Part shown: one piece after another, positions 25,958-35,435 of the stretch
How the letters are laid out: every line of letters begins with the position of its first letter
How positions within the stretch are numbered: position 1 is the stretch's first letter
NCBI RefSeq assembly: GCF_900582625.1
Contig: NZ_UTIQ01000072.1
Location: 1 to 64,000, forward strand
DNA from: Pseudomonas viridiflava
GTDB lineage: Bacteria > Pseudomonadota > Gammaproteobacteria > Pseudomonadales > Pseudomonadaceae
Reading direction: 5' to 3'
DNA: 64,000 nt
Notes under the pieces: model-generated
Told to the model about the DNA's origin: nothing
The model's input: the letters and a program-made list of their open reading frames with translations, nothing else
Databases searched by the model: none
Position numbers and translations under genes: made by a program

Positions 25958-26884
25958 ATGGATCTCGATCTGTTAAGCAACATCCTCTACGCCATGGCCC
26001 GCACCGGCACGCCGCTGTTGTTGGTGGCGCTGGGCGAACTCATCTGCGAGAAAAGCGGCGTTCTCAACCTTGGCCAGGAAGGCATGATGCTGTTCGGCGC
26101 GGTGATCGGTTTTATCGTCGCCTTCAGCACTGGCAGCCTGTGGCTCGGCGTGTTGCTGGCGATGGCGGCGGGCATGTTGTTGTCGATGCTGTTCGCCACG
26201 GTGGCCCTGGGCTTTAACGCCAATCAGGTCGCCACCGGCCTGGCGCTGACCATCTTTGGCGTCGGCCTCTCCTCCTTTATCGGCGCCGCTTGGGTCGGCA
26301 AGCCATTGGCCGGCTTCGAGCCGCTGGTCATTCCGCTGCTCAGCGACATCCCCTTGATCGGCCGCATGCTCTTCGCCCAGGACGCCTTGATTTACCTGTC
26401 CTTCGCCCTGTTTGCCCTGGTGGCTTGGGTGCTGCTGAAAAGCCGCATCGGTTTGATCATCCAGGCCGTCGGCGAGAACCCCGACGCCGCCAGCGCCATG
26501 GGTTTGCCGGTGCTACGCGTGCGCACGTTGGCTGTGATGTTCGGCGGTGCCATGGCCGGCTTGGCGGGCGGCTACCTGTCCCTCGCCTACACGCCGATGT
26601 GGGCCGAAAACATGACCGCCGGCCGCGGCTGGATCGCCCTGGCGCTGGTGGTATTCGCCAGCTGGCGCGTATTCCGCGTATTGCTTGGCGCGTACCTGTT
26701 TGGCCTGGCCAGCATTCTGCATTTGGTGGCGCAGGGCATCGGCTTGTCCGTGCCCTCCAACCTGCTGGCGATGCTGCCGTACGTCGCCACGATTCTGGTG
26801 CTGGTCCTGCTCTCGCGAGACGCCATCAAAACCCGCCTGTTTGCGCCGGTGTCGTTGGGCAAGCCGTGGCAGCCGGGGCATTGA
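25958..26884 (+). CDS. Nucleoside-type ABC transporter permease 2
   Basis: This inner-membrane permease has 308 residues and about eight helices. It is BPD_transp_2 family with GELICEKSGVLNLGQEGMML near residue 27 and GENPDAASAMGLPVLRVRTL near 177, as in YufQ/NupC-type subunits. GGAG lies about 11 bases before ATG 25958. Together with the permease at 24714 and the ATPase it makes the membrane part of a BMP-dependent importer. Confidence 0.9.
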   Translation: MDLDLLSNILYAMARTGTPLLLVALGELICEKSGVLNLGQEGMMLFGAVIGFIVAFSTGSLWLGVLLAMAAGMLLSMLFATVALGFNANQVATGLALTIFGVGLSSFIGAAWVGKPLAGFEPLVIPLLSDIPLIGRMLFAQDALIYLSFALFALVAWVLLKSRIGLIIQAVGENPDAASAMGLPVLRVRTLAVMFGGAMAGLAGGYLSLAYTPMWAENMTAGRGWIALALVVFASWRVFRVLLGAYLFGLASILHLVAQGIGLSVPSNLLAMLPYVATILVLVLLSRDAIKTRLFAPVSLGKPWQPGH

Positions 26885-26945
26885 GTTGTTGAGTTGAGCT
26901 GAAAGCGAAGCCCAACGAATCATCCATTCACCTGCCCTGTTGATC

Positions 26946-26961
26946 CTGACCACCCAGTTAG
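26946..26961. promoter_or_regulatory. Weak RutR-like element before 8-oxoguanine deaminase
   Basis: CTGACCACCCAGTTAG keeps six of seven bases of the left RutR half-site but little of the right. It shares TGACCACCCAG with the element at 21393. It lies 95 bp before the deaminase start. Reported as a tentative member of the set. Confidence 0.3.
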
Positions 26962-27055
26962 GTATTGTCGCCCCCACGCCTTACGGCTACCTGGATCAGC
27001 AGACAGGGCAACACTGAGCTGGCTACCTGAAATCAACCTCAAGGAGCCTGCTCAC

Positions 27056-28411
27056 ATGGCAGCTACCCGTCTCTGGATCAAAAATCCCCTCGCCGTTTTC
27101 ACTGGTAATTCACTCGACGCCGCTGGCGGTCTGGTGGTGGAAAACGGGGTTATCGCTGAACTGCTCGGCGCTGGCCAATCTCCTTCCCGCCCGTGTGATT
27201 CCACCTTCGATGCCCGCGAGCATGTACTGCTGCCGGGCCTGATCAATACCCACCATCACTTCTATCAAACCCTCACCCGTGCTTGGGGCCCGGTGGTTAA
27301 TCAGCCGTTGTTTCCGTGGCTGAAAACCTTGTACCCGGTCTGGGCGCGGTTGACGCCGGAAAAGCTGGCGCTGGCGACCAAAGTGGCGCTGGCCGAGTTG
27401 CTGCTGTCCGGTTGCAGCACGGCGGCCGATCACCATTACCTGTTCCCGGGTGGCCTGGAAAACGCGATCGATGTGCAGGTTGATGTGGTGCGCGAGCTGG
27501 GCATGCGCGCCATGCTTACGCGCGGTTCCATGAGCCTGGGCGAGGCCGATGGTGGCTTGCCGCCGCAGCAAACGGTGCAGCAAGGCGAGGTGATTCTGGC
27601 CGACAGCCAGCGCCTGATTGAGCAGTACCACGAGCGTGGCGATGGCGCGCAAATTCAGATTGCCCTGGCGCCGTGCTCACCGTTTTCGGTCACCCAGGAC
27701 ATCATGCGCCAGAGCGCCGAACTGGCTGAGCGGCTGGACGTGCGCTTGCACACGCACCTGGCCGAAACGCTGGATGAAGAAGACTTCTGCCTGCAACGGT
27801 TCGGCCTGCGCACTGTGGATTATCTCGACAGCGTCGGCTGGCTCAGTTCCCGCACCTGGCTCGCCCATGGCATTCACTTCAACCCGGACGAAATCGCCCG
27901 CCTCGGCGCGGCCGGCACCGGTATCTGCCATTGCCCAAGCTCGAACATGCGCCTGGCCTCGGGCATTTGCCCGACGGTGGACCTGGAAGCGGCCGGCGCG
28001 CCCATCGGTATTGGTGTGGACGGCTCGGCCTCGAACGATGGCTCGAACATGATTCTCGAAGCGCGTCAGGCGTTGTACATCCAACGCCTGCGTTACGGCG
28101 CTGAGAAAATCACCCCGGAGCTGGCGTTGGGTTGGGCGAGCAAAGGCTCGGCGAAATTGCTGGGCCGCACGGATATTGGCGAGCTGGCGGTGGGTAAACA
28201 GGCGGACCTGGCGTTTTTCAAGCAGGACGAGCTGCGCTTCTCGGGCAGCCACGACCCGGTTTCCGCGTTGCTGTTGTGCGGCGCAGATCGAGCCGACCGC
28301 ATGATGATCGGCGGCGAATGGCGTGTGGTGGACGGGCAGATTGAAGGGTTGGATGTTGCCCAGCTGATCGCCAACCACCGCCAGGCGGCAAAAGCGTTGA
28401 TCGCCGGTTAA
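27056..28411 (+). CDS. 8-oxoguanine deaminase
   Basis: This cytoplasmic cog0402 amidohydrolase converts 8-oxoguanine to urate, releasing ammonia. It has 451 residues. Metal and catalytic residues are in NTHHHFYQTLTRAWG (His66-His68), HTHLAET near 235, CHCPSSNMRLASG near 295, and GVDGSASNDGSNM near 322. The pattern matches P. aeruginosa Pa0142, for which this activity was shown. Guanine or isocytosine may be minor substrates. AAGGAG lies ten bases before ATG 27056. It follows the importer genes by 171 bp and may have its own promoter. It links uptake with conversion into the urate branch. Confidence 0.9.
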   Translation: MAATRLWIKNPLAVFTGNSLDAAGGLVVENGVIAELLGAGQSPSRPCDSTFDAREHVLLPGLINTHHHFYQTLTRAWGPVVNQPLFPWLKTLYPVWARLTPEKLALATKVALAELLLSGCSTAADHHYLFPGGLENAIDVQVDVVRELGMRAMLTRGSMSLGEADGGLPPQQTVQQGEVILADSQRLIEQYHERGDGAQIQIALAPCSPFSVTQDIMRQSAELAERLDVRLHTHLAETLDEEDFCLQRFGLRTVDYLDSVGWLSSRTWLAHGIHFNPDEIARLGAAGTGICHCPSSNMRLASGICPTVDLEAAGAPIGIGVDGSASNDGSNMILEARQALYIQRLRYGAEKITPELALGWASKGSAKLLGRTDIGELAVGKQADLAFFKQDELRFSGSHDPVSALLLCGADRADRMMIGGEWRVVDGQIEGLDVAQLIANHRQAAKALIAG

Positions 28412-28525
28412 ACCCGGCCTCTGCACCACATCACAGCGCCCACGCGGCGCCACGCACCAACAGCGTTCTTCTGTTGTACCCGAGCACCCGCTGCCGCCCC
28501 GTTTCTACGCGGCGGCAGCGGTTAA

Positions 28526-28541
28526 TTGTCCAGTTGGTCAA
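28526..28541. promoter_or_regulatory. RutR-like operator before BMP binding-protein gene
   Basis: TTGTCCAGTTGGTCAA matches 13 of 14 defined positions of the RutR consensus, and the dyad extends to 9-bp arms with one mismatch (28524-28543). A TTGGTC -35-like hexamer (28534-28539) lies in it, 16 bases before TATCGC (28556-28561), so binding would block the promoter. Start codon is at 28608. Confidence 0.65.
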
Positions 28542-28607
28542 TTTTTTGCAATCGCTATCGCCAGCCATTCAAAAACAACGACACACACCACTGGAGCTCT
28601 ATTCGCT

Positions 28608-29690
28608 ATGCGGAACACTTTGAAAAAGCCCCTGCTGCGCACCCTGATCGCCGCACTCGGTTTTAGCGCCACGTTGGGCGCCTCGGCGGCGGATCCGCTG
28701 AAGGTGGGGTTTGTTTATATCGGCCCGGTGGGCGATCACGGTTGGACTTACCAGCACGAGCAAGGCCGCAAGGCGATGGCCGAAGCGTTGGGCGACAAGG
28801 TCGATACCAGCTATGTGGAAAACGTGCCCGAAGGCGCCGACGCCGAACGCGTGATCCGCAATATGGCCAAGGGCGGGTACAAGCTGATTTTCACCACCTC
28901 GTTCGGCTACATGAACCCGACGCTAAAAGTGGCCAAGCAATTCCCCGGCGTCACCTTTGAGCACGCCACCGGCTACAAGCAGGACAAAAACCTCGGCACT
29001 TACTTGGCGCGCACCTATGAAGGCCGTTATGTGGGCGGCTACCTCGCGGCGAAAATGACCAAGACCAAGAAGGTCGGCTACGTCGCCTCGTTCCCGATTC
29101 CGGAAGTGATCCGCGACATCAACGCCATCCAACTGGCGCTGGACAAGTACAACCCCGGCACCGAAATGAAAGTGGTGTGGGTGAACTCCTGGTTCGATCC
29201 GGGCAAAGAATCCGACGCAGCCAACGCGCTGATCGATCAGGGCGTAGACGTGGTGTTCCAGCACACCGACAGCCCGGCGCCGATCCAGACCGCCGAACGT
29301 CGCGGTGTGTACTCGGTGGGCTACGCCTCCGACATGGCGCACTTCGGGCCAAAAGCGGTGCTGACATCCATCGTCAACAACTGGGGCCCGCATTACATCA
29401 AGTCGACCCAGGCGGTGCTCGACGGCACCTGGAAACCGCAGGATTTCTGGGGCGGGCTGGATGACGGCACCGTGGAATTGCCGATCAGCGACATCGTGCC
29501 GGCTGATGTAAAAACCGAGGCAGAAAAAATTATTGCCGACATCAAGTCGGGCGCCTTCCACCCCTTCACTGGCCCGATCAAGGACCAAACCGGTGCGGTA
29601 AAAATTCCGGCTGGCGTGGTGGCCACCGAAGCGGAACTGGCCTCGATGAATTACTACGTTGAAAACGTAAAGGCCGAACTACCTAAATAA
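28608..29690 (+). CDS. BMP-family ABC transporter substrate-binding protein
   Basis: This periplasmic binding protein of 360 residues has a Sec signal peptide (1-27, ending ASA) and no lipobox Cys. The Bmp domain has KVGFVYIGPVGDHGWTYQHE (31-50), SFGYMNPTLKVAKQFPGVTF near 98 and the DSPAPIQTAERRG ligand-site region near 220. BMP/Med proteins typically bind purine nucleosides or bases. It is placed after the deaminase gene with its own operator and terminator, so it can be expressed at higher level than the rest of the importer. GGAG lies 11 bases before the ATG. Confidence 0.92.
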   Translation: MRNTLKKPLLRTLIAALGFSATLGASAADPLKVGFVYIGPVGDHGWTYQHEQGRKAMAEALGDKVDTSYVENVPEGADAERVIRNMAKGGYKLIFTTSFGYMNPTLKVAKQFPGVTFEHATGYKQDKNLGTYLARTYEGRYVGGYLAAKMTKTKKVGYVASFPIPEVIRDINAIQLALDKYNPGTEMKVVWVNSWFDPGKESDAANALIDQGVDVVFQHTDSPAPIQTAERRGVYSVGYASDMAHFGPKAVLTSIVNNWGPHYIKSTQAVLDGTWKPQDFWGGLDDGTVELPISDIVPADVKTEAEKIIADIKSGAFHPFTGPIKDQTGAVKIPAGVVATEAELASMNYYVENVKAELPK

Positions 29691-29707
29691 TTACACCCGT
29701 AAAACCG

Positions 29708-29733
29708 GGGCACCTTTGCGGGTGCCCTTTTTT
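29708..29733 (+). terminator. Intrinsic terminator after BMP binding protein
   Basis: Stem GGGCACC / GGTGCCC (29708-29714, 29721-29727) with a 6-nt loop and six T residues, 18 bases after the stop codon. Confidence 0.92.
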
Positions 29734-29825
29734 GCATTTGCTATCCGTGCCGTCCCTGCTGAATCGCTCAGCAGAACCGCCTCTTCGCTATGGGTACGAG
29801 AAGACCTGAGCAGCTTGGAGCCGAC

Positions 29826-30794
29826 ATGCCCAATTCCCTTCCCATTATCGACATTGCCCCGCTGTACCAACACGACGACGCCGGTTGGCTGAGCGTTGCC
29901 AAACAGATCGACGCCGCCTGCCGCGAGTGGGGCTTTTTCTATATCAAGGGCCACCCGATCAGCGCGCAACGCATCGACGATTTGCTCAACGCGGCGAAGA
30001 CGTTTTTCGCCAGCAGCGAAGCCGACAAGCTGCGCATCGACATCACCCAGAGCGAGCACCATCGCGGCTACGGCGGTATCGCCACCGAACAGCTCGACCC
30101 GACCAAGCCGAGCGACCTGAAAGAAACCTTCGACATGGGCTTTCATATGCCCGCCGACCACCCGGAAGTGCTGGCCGGCAAACCGCTACGCGGGCCGAAT
30201 CGCCACCCGGACCAACCCGGTTGGGAAGCGCTGATGGAGCAGCATTACGACGACATGCAGGAGCTGGCGAAAACCCTGTTGCGGGCCATGACCATTGCGC
30301 TGGATATCGACCGCGACTTTTTCGATGTGCGCTTTAACGAGCCCATCAGCGTGCTGCGCATGATCCACTACCCGCCGCGCCACACCGCCAGCAGCGCCGA
30401 GCAACAGGGCGCCGGCGCGCACACCGATTACGGCTGTATCACCTTGCTGTACCAGGACGACGCTGGCGGCTTGCAGGTGCAAAACGTCAAGGGCGAATGG
30501 ATTGACGCGCCGCCGATCGCCGGCACCTTTGTGGTCAACCTTGGCGACATGATGGCGCGCTGGAGCAACGACCGGTACAAGTCGACGCCACACCGGGTAA
30601 TCAGCCCGCTGGGCGTGGATCGCTACTCGATGCCGTTCTTTGCCGAGCCGCATCCGGACACCGTGATCAGTTGCCTACCGGGCTGCTCGGACGACCGCCA
30701 TCCGCCGAAGTACCCGCCGGTGACCAGCGTGGCGTATTTGATGTCGCGGTTTGCCGATACGTACGCGTACATCCGCGAGCAGGAAGCGCTGTAG
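29826..30794 (+). CDS. Fe(II)/2-oxoglutarate-dependent oxygenase, isopenicillin N synthase family
   Basis: This cytoplasmic non-heme iron oxygenase has 322 residues. The N-terminal DIOX_N region (PIIDIAPLY, EWGFFYIKGHPI) is followed by the 2OG-FeII domain. Iron ligands are His and Asp in GAHTDYGCITLLYQDD (near 200) and the distal His in TPHRVISP (near 258); the 2-oxoglutarate-binding Arg is in DRYSMPFF. It resembles PA0147-type proteins found beside adenine and 8-oxoguanine deaminases. Fungal XanA shows that 2OG oxygenases can hydroxylate xanthine, so a purine substrate is possible but unproved. ATG 29826 has GGAG six bases upstream. Confidence 0.88.
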   Translation: MPNSLPIIDIAPLYQHDDAGWLSVAKQIDAACREWGFFYIKGHPISAQRIDDLLNAAKTFFASSEADKLRIDITQSEHHRGYGGIATEQLDPTKPSDLKETFDMGFHMPADHPEVLAGKPLRGPNRHPDQPGWEALMEQHYDDMQELAKTLLRAMTIALDIDRDFFDVRFNEPISVLRMIHYPPRHTASSAEQQGAGAHTDYGCITLLYQDDAGGLQVQNVKGEWIDAPPIAGTFVVNLGDMMARWSNDRYKSTPHRVISPLGVDRYSMPFFAEPHPDTVISCLPGCSDDRHPPKYPPVTSVAYLMSRFADTYAYIREQEAL

Positions 30795-30809
30795 CGGTGC
30801 AGCAAAAAA

Positions 30810-30873
30810 CTCGCGGCTAAAGCCGCTCCCACAGGAGCCAAAAGTTACCTGTAGGAGAGGCTTCAGCCTCGAG
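30810..30873. repeat. REP-type palindrome
   Basis: Arms 30810-30834 (CTCGCGGCTAAAGCCGCTCC...) and 30849-30873 (...GAGAGGCTTCAGCCTCGAG) form an imperfect inverted repeat; the two arms come from slightly different REP subclasses. Confidence 0.85.
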
Positions 30874-30939
30874 CTTTTCAGCCGCCCGCTCCATCCCCCG
30901 GCTATGCTGTGCTCCCTACCCTTTCAACAGGAGCCGACC

Positions 30940-31626
30940 ATGGCACAGACAAAATCCGCACTCATCATCGGCGCCTCGCGCGGCCTTGGGCTGGGCTTGG
31001 TGCGCCAGCTGCACGCCGATGGCTGGCAGGTGACGGCCACCGTTCGCAGCCAGAATGGCGTCGATGCATTGCAGGCGCTGGCCGGGGTAAAGGTCGAGCA
31101 ACTGGAGATGAACGACGGCGCGCAAGTCAGCGCGTTTCAGCAGCGCCTGGCGGGGCAGATGTTCGATCTGGTGTTTATCAATGCGGGCGTTTCCGGCCCG
31201 TCTCATCAGTCTGTTGAACAGGCCACTGTCGAGGAAATCGGCCAGCTGTTTATGACCAACGCCATCGCCCCGATCCGCCTGGCGCAACGGCTGGTGGCGC
31301 AGATCAACAAGCCCGACGGCGTGCTCGCCTTCATGAGTTCGGTGCTGGGCAGCGTGGCCATTCCTGAGGGCAACAATATGGCGCTGTACAAGGCCAGCAA
31401 GGCGGCGCTGAATTCGATGACCAACAGTTTCGTGTGTGAGCTGCCAGTTGACGGGCTGACCGTGTTGTCGATGCATCCAGGCTGGGTGAAAACCGACATG
31501 GGCGGCGAAGGCGCAACACTGGATATCGAGACCAGTTGCAAAGGGATGGTGGCGCAAATCAACAAACAGGCCGGCGTGGGTGGGCATCGGTTTATTGATT
31601 ACCAGGGCGAAGCGATTGTTTGGTAA
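30940..31626 (+). CDS. Short-chain dehydrogenase/reductase
   Basis: This cytoplasmic NAD(P)-dependent oxidoreductase has 228 residues. The Rossmann glycine motif is GASRGLGLG (10-18), NAG is in FINAGVSG near 80, the catalytic Ser is in FMSSVLGS near 130, and the active-site YKASK is near 149. The length is that of classical SDRs of the C-factor/sniffer-like type. AGGAG lies seven bases before ATG 30940. No substrate can be named. It is a single gene, convergent with the antiporter gene across a repeat element. Confidence 0.85.
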   Translation: MAQTKSALIIGASRGLGLGLVRQLHADGWQVTATVRSQNGVDALQALAGVKVEQLEMNDGAQVSAFQQRLAGQMFDLVFINAGVSGPSHQSVEQATVEEIGQLFMTNAIAPIRLAQRLVAQINKPDGVLAFMSSVLGSVAIPEGNNMALYKASKAALNSMTNSFVCELPVDGLTVLSMHPGWVKTDMGGEGATLDIETSCKGMVAQINKQAGVGGHRFIDYQGEAIVW

Positions 31627-31631
31627 GAGCC

Positions 31632-31744
31632 GCCCTCACCCCAACCCTCTCCCGTAAACGGGAGAGGGGGTCAAATCGCGCTAGAGGGGCGGACGGCGTT
31701 TGTCTCCCCTCGCCCGGCACGGGAGAGGGGCTGGGGGTGAGGGC
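31632..31744. repeat. CCCTCACCCC inverted-repeat element, copy 3
   Basis: Starts GCCCTCACCCCAACCCTC and ends GGGGCTGGGGGTGAGGGC, with an internal stem CTCTCCCGTAAACGGGAGAG. It lies between the convergent SDR and antiporter genes and its right end reaches within six bases of the antiporter stop, so it may end both transcripts. Confidence 0.9.
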
Positions 31745-31749
31745 GCGGT

Positions 31750-32832
31750 TTACAGGCCGATAAACGTCAGCATCAAAAACGTCGCAAACAACGCAAAGTG
31801 GGTCATGCCTTCAATGGCGTTGGTCTCGCCGTCGTTGAGGTTGATGGCCGCCACCACCAAGGTGATAAACACCATCATGGTTTGCACCGGCGTCATCGCC
31901 ATGATGAACGGCTGACCGGTATACAGCGCGATGCCTTCCATCACCGGCACGGTGAGAATCACGGTCGACAGCGAAGCACCGAGCGCGATGTTCACCACCG
32001 ACTGCATGCGGTTGGCCATGGCCGCGCGCAAGGCGGTGAGAATTTCCGGCGCGGCGGAAATGCCGGCCACCAACAGCGCCGCCAACACCGGCGGCGCGCC
32101 GGTGCCTTCGAGGCCGAGGTCGAGGGTTTTCGACATCACTTCCGCCAACGCACCAATCACCACCACACCGACGATCAGCAAACCAATGGACAGCGATTTG
32201 CTCTCACGCTCTTCTTCCTGAGCATTGGCGCGGCGTTTTTCCGGGTAGCTGTAGCTGAAGAAGTAACTGTGCGGGCCGACCTGCATGCGCAGGAACAAGC
32301 CGTAGAGCATGACCATCATGACGATGGTGAACGCCGAATAGGCTTTCCACGAGTTGTCCGGAACGAACTCCGGCACGATCATGGAAATGCCCATGGCGGT
32401 GAGGATCATCACGCTGTAGCTGCGCGCGGAGTCGTCGTTGTATGGCTGCTCGCCGTGCTTGAGGCCGCCCATCAAGGCGGCGAGGCCGAGGATGCCGTTG
32501 ATGTCGAGCATCACCGCCGAATAAATGGTGTCGCGCACCAGGGTTGGCGACGCTTCGTTGCTCATCATGATGCCCAGCACCACCACTTCCACCAGCACGG
32601 CGGCAGAGGTAAGAATCATGGTGCCGTAGGGGTCGCCCACCCGGTGCGCCAGTAACTCGGCGTGGTGCGCCACCCGCATAGAGGCGCAGATGATCGCCGC
32701 CACCAGCACCAATGCGCTGACCAGCGCGACGGCTTGCCCCGAATGCAGCAGCACATGCTCCAGCGGATAGGCAATCGCCACCGCCAGGATGGCGATCAGC
32801 AGCATCTTTTCGTTCTTGAGGTGGGCAAGCAT
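31750..32832 (-). CDS. Calcium/proton (ChaA-type) cation exchanger
   Basis: This inner-membrane cation:proton antiporter has 360 residues and about eleven transmembrane helices. The two CaCA alpha repeats are visible: SAAVLVEVVVLGIMM near 87 with the acidic residue in the first, and ISAAPEILTALRAAMANRMQ near 268 in the second. This matches ChaA-like Ca2+(Na+,K+)/H+ exchangers. ATG 32832 is chosen; the frame reaches 32922 but would add a non-membrane Arg-rich leader. It diverges from the adenine deaminase gene. Confidence 0.85.
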   Translation of the reverse strand: MLAHLKNEKMLLIAILAVAIAYPLEHVLLHSGQAVALVSALVLVAAIICASMRVAHHAELLAHRVGDPYGTMILTSAAVLVEVVVLGIMMSNEASPTLVRDTIYSAVMLDINGILGLAALMGGLKHGEQPYNDDSARSYSVMILTAMGISMIVPEFVPDNSWKAYSAFTIVMMVMLYGLFLRMQVGPHSYFFSYSYPEKRRANAQEEERESKSLSIGLLIVGVVVIGALAEVMSKTLDLGLEGTGAPPVLAALLVAGISAAPEILTALRAAMANRMQSVVNIALGASLSTVILTVPVMEGIALYTGQPFIMAMTPVQTMMVFITLVVAAINLNDGETNAIEGMTHFALFATFLMLTFIGL

Positions 32833-32937
32833 GGGATGTCGGCGCTCCGTGGCAACAAAATGTTTCGGCAGTCTACGTGCGCATCCGTTCAGAGAGAATC
32901 GCGCGCGGGATTCTGTCTTCACGGTCAGCTAAACTAG

Positions 32938-33921
<984 letters not shown>

Positions 33922-33945
33922 AGAGCGATACGGAACGGATGTCTT

Positions 33946-34010
33946 GTAGGAGCGAGCTTGCTCGCGAAGCTCTTTAGAATTAAAAGCTTCGCGAGCAAGC
34001 TCGCTCCTAC
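33946..34010. repeat. REP-type palindrome, GTAGGAGCGAGCTTGCTCGC class
   Basis: Perfect 26-bp arms (33946-33971 and 33985-34010) with a 13-nt AT-rich loop, between the convergent adenine deaminase and PepSY genes. This is the longest perfect hairpin in the window. Confidence 0.95.
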
Positions 34011-34024
34011 AAAAGCCTACCGGG

Positions 34025-35416
34025 TTAACCAGCCACCGTCGAAGAACCCGCCCGGCGCGAAATCACCAACCAATCCAGCACCCCAATCACCACCAGCGAC
34101 ATCCCCACCAACGGAAACGCCACGCCCAACGCGATGATGATCACCACCGCCGTTTTCCACAGCGGCAAGTCATGGCGCAGCGGCGGTACACCGAGTTGGC
34201 CTTGCGGCCGACGCTTCCACCAGATCACCAGACCACTCACCGAGCTGAGCAAAATCAGCAGGCACACGGCCAACATAATCAGCTGGTTGGCCAGGCCGAA
34301 CAGTTTGCCTTCGTGCAGCATCACCCCGGTCTCCACGCTCTTGGCCACTAGGTTGTAGTGCTGCCAGCGCACGTCGGCGAGCACCTGGCCGCTGTATTGG
34401 TCGATGTGCAGGGTGGCGTCGTTGCGCGGGTCGTCGGCGAAGACCGCGATGGTGTAAACGCCCTCTGCCCCCTGCGGCAGGGTGATGCTGTAGCCCGGCG
34501 TCACGTTGTTGGCCTGGGCGATATCGACCACCTGTTGTAACGGAATCTGGCCGCCGGCGGCGGGCGCCATGTCGGCCATGTGGTGGCCGTTGTGCGCCGC
34601 ATGGGGATCAACAGCCGGCGGCTTGGAAGCGGGCAGCGGCGTGTTCTCAACGGCCCAGGGCACGGTCTGCGAATCGCGGGTATTGAGGCTGCGGGCTTCG
34701 GCGCCGGATTTAGGCACGTCGTTCCACATGGCGGCCGGAAACTGGTTCCACACGTCCGCAAAGCTTTTGCCCCAGAAGCCGGTCCACGTCATGCCGGTGA
34801 GCAGCATAAACAGCAACAGCAGCGAACCCCAGAAACCGGTCACCGCGTGCACGTCGCGCCAGAACAAACGCCCCCGCGCCGCCATGCGTGGCCACAACAC
34901 GCCCGCGCCCCAGCGACCACGCGGCCACCACAGGTACAGGCCCGACACCACCAGCACCACGCCCCACCCAGCGGCCAGTTCCACCAAGCGGTCGCCGACG
35001 GTGCCCATCATCAACTCGCCATGCAGCGCACGGGCAATGGCTTGCAGGTTGTTTTGCGCGTCCTGGCTGCCGAGCACCGTGCCGTTGTACGGGTCGACAA
35101 ACAGACTGAGCTTGCGCCCCGCCTCGGTCACAACGAACTGCGCGCTGTGGCGCTCGTCCACCGGCGGCAGATATTGGCTCACGGCGGCTTGGGGATACTC
35201 CGCTTGCACCCGCGCCAGTTGCGCTTCGGCGCTCAGGCGTTGGCCAATCGGATTGACTTCCAGCAGGTCGGCGTACATCAGGTTATCGAGCTGCGGTTTG
35301 AACAGATAAATGATGCCGGTCAGCGACAGCATCACCATAAAAGGAATGACAAAAAGCCCGGCGTAGAAATGCCATCGCCAGGCCTGGTTGTAGAACGACA
35401 CAGGCGCCTTGCTCAT
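34025..35416 (-). CDS. PepSY-associated TM (iron/copper-linked) membrane protein
   Basis: This inner-membrane protein has 463 residues and four main transmembrane segments (about 15-38, 150-170, 195-215, 380-405) plus a C-terminal pair. The PepSY_TM family marks are WRWHFYAGLFVIPFMVMLSLTG at the N-terminus, with His17 as a likely metal or heme ligand. A periplasmic loop rich in His and Met (DPHAAHNGHHMADM, near 265) suggests copper binding. Members act as siderophore or metal reductases. It forms an apparent operon DUF2946-PCu(A)C-PepSY. GGGGAAAAG precedes ATG 35416. Confidence 0.87.
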   Translation of the reverse strand: MSKAPVSFYNQAWRWHFYAGLFVIPFMVMLSLTGIIYLFKPQLDNLMYADLLEVNPIGQRLSAEAQLARVQAEYPQAAVSQYLPPVDERHSAQFVVTEAGRKLSLFVDPYNGTVLGSQDAQNNLQAIARALHGELMMGTVGDRLVELAAGWGVVLVVSGLYLWWPRGRWGAGVLWPRMAARGRLFWRDVHAVTGFWGSLLLLFMLLTGMTWTGFWGKSFADVWNQFPAAMWNDVPKSGAEARSLNTRDSQTVPWAVENTPLPASKPPAVDPHAAHNGHHMADMAPAAGGQIPLQQVVDIAQANNVTPGYSITLPQGAEGVYTIAVFADDPRNDATLHIDQYSGQVLADVRWQHYNLVAKSVETGVMLHEGKLFGLANQLIMLAVCLLILLSSVSGLVIWWKRRPQGQLGVPPLRHDLPLWKTAVVIIIALGVAFPLVGMSLVVIGVLDWLVISRRAGSSTVAG

Positions 35417-35435
35417 ACACTTTTCCCCCGGCGTG

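Noticed and set aside
26885..27055. Purine riboswitch upstream of 8-oxoguanine deaminase
   Set aside because: No three-way junction with the conserved loop sequences was found, and such switches are rare in Pseudomonas.
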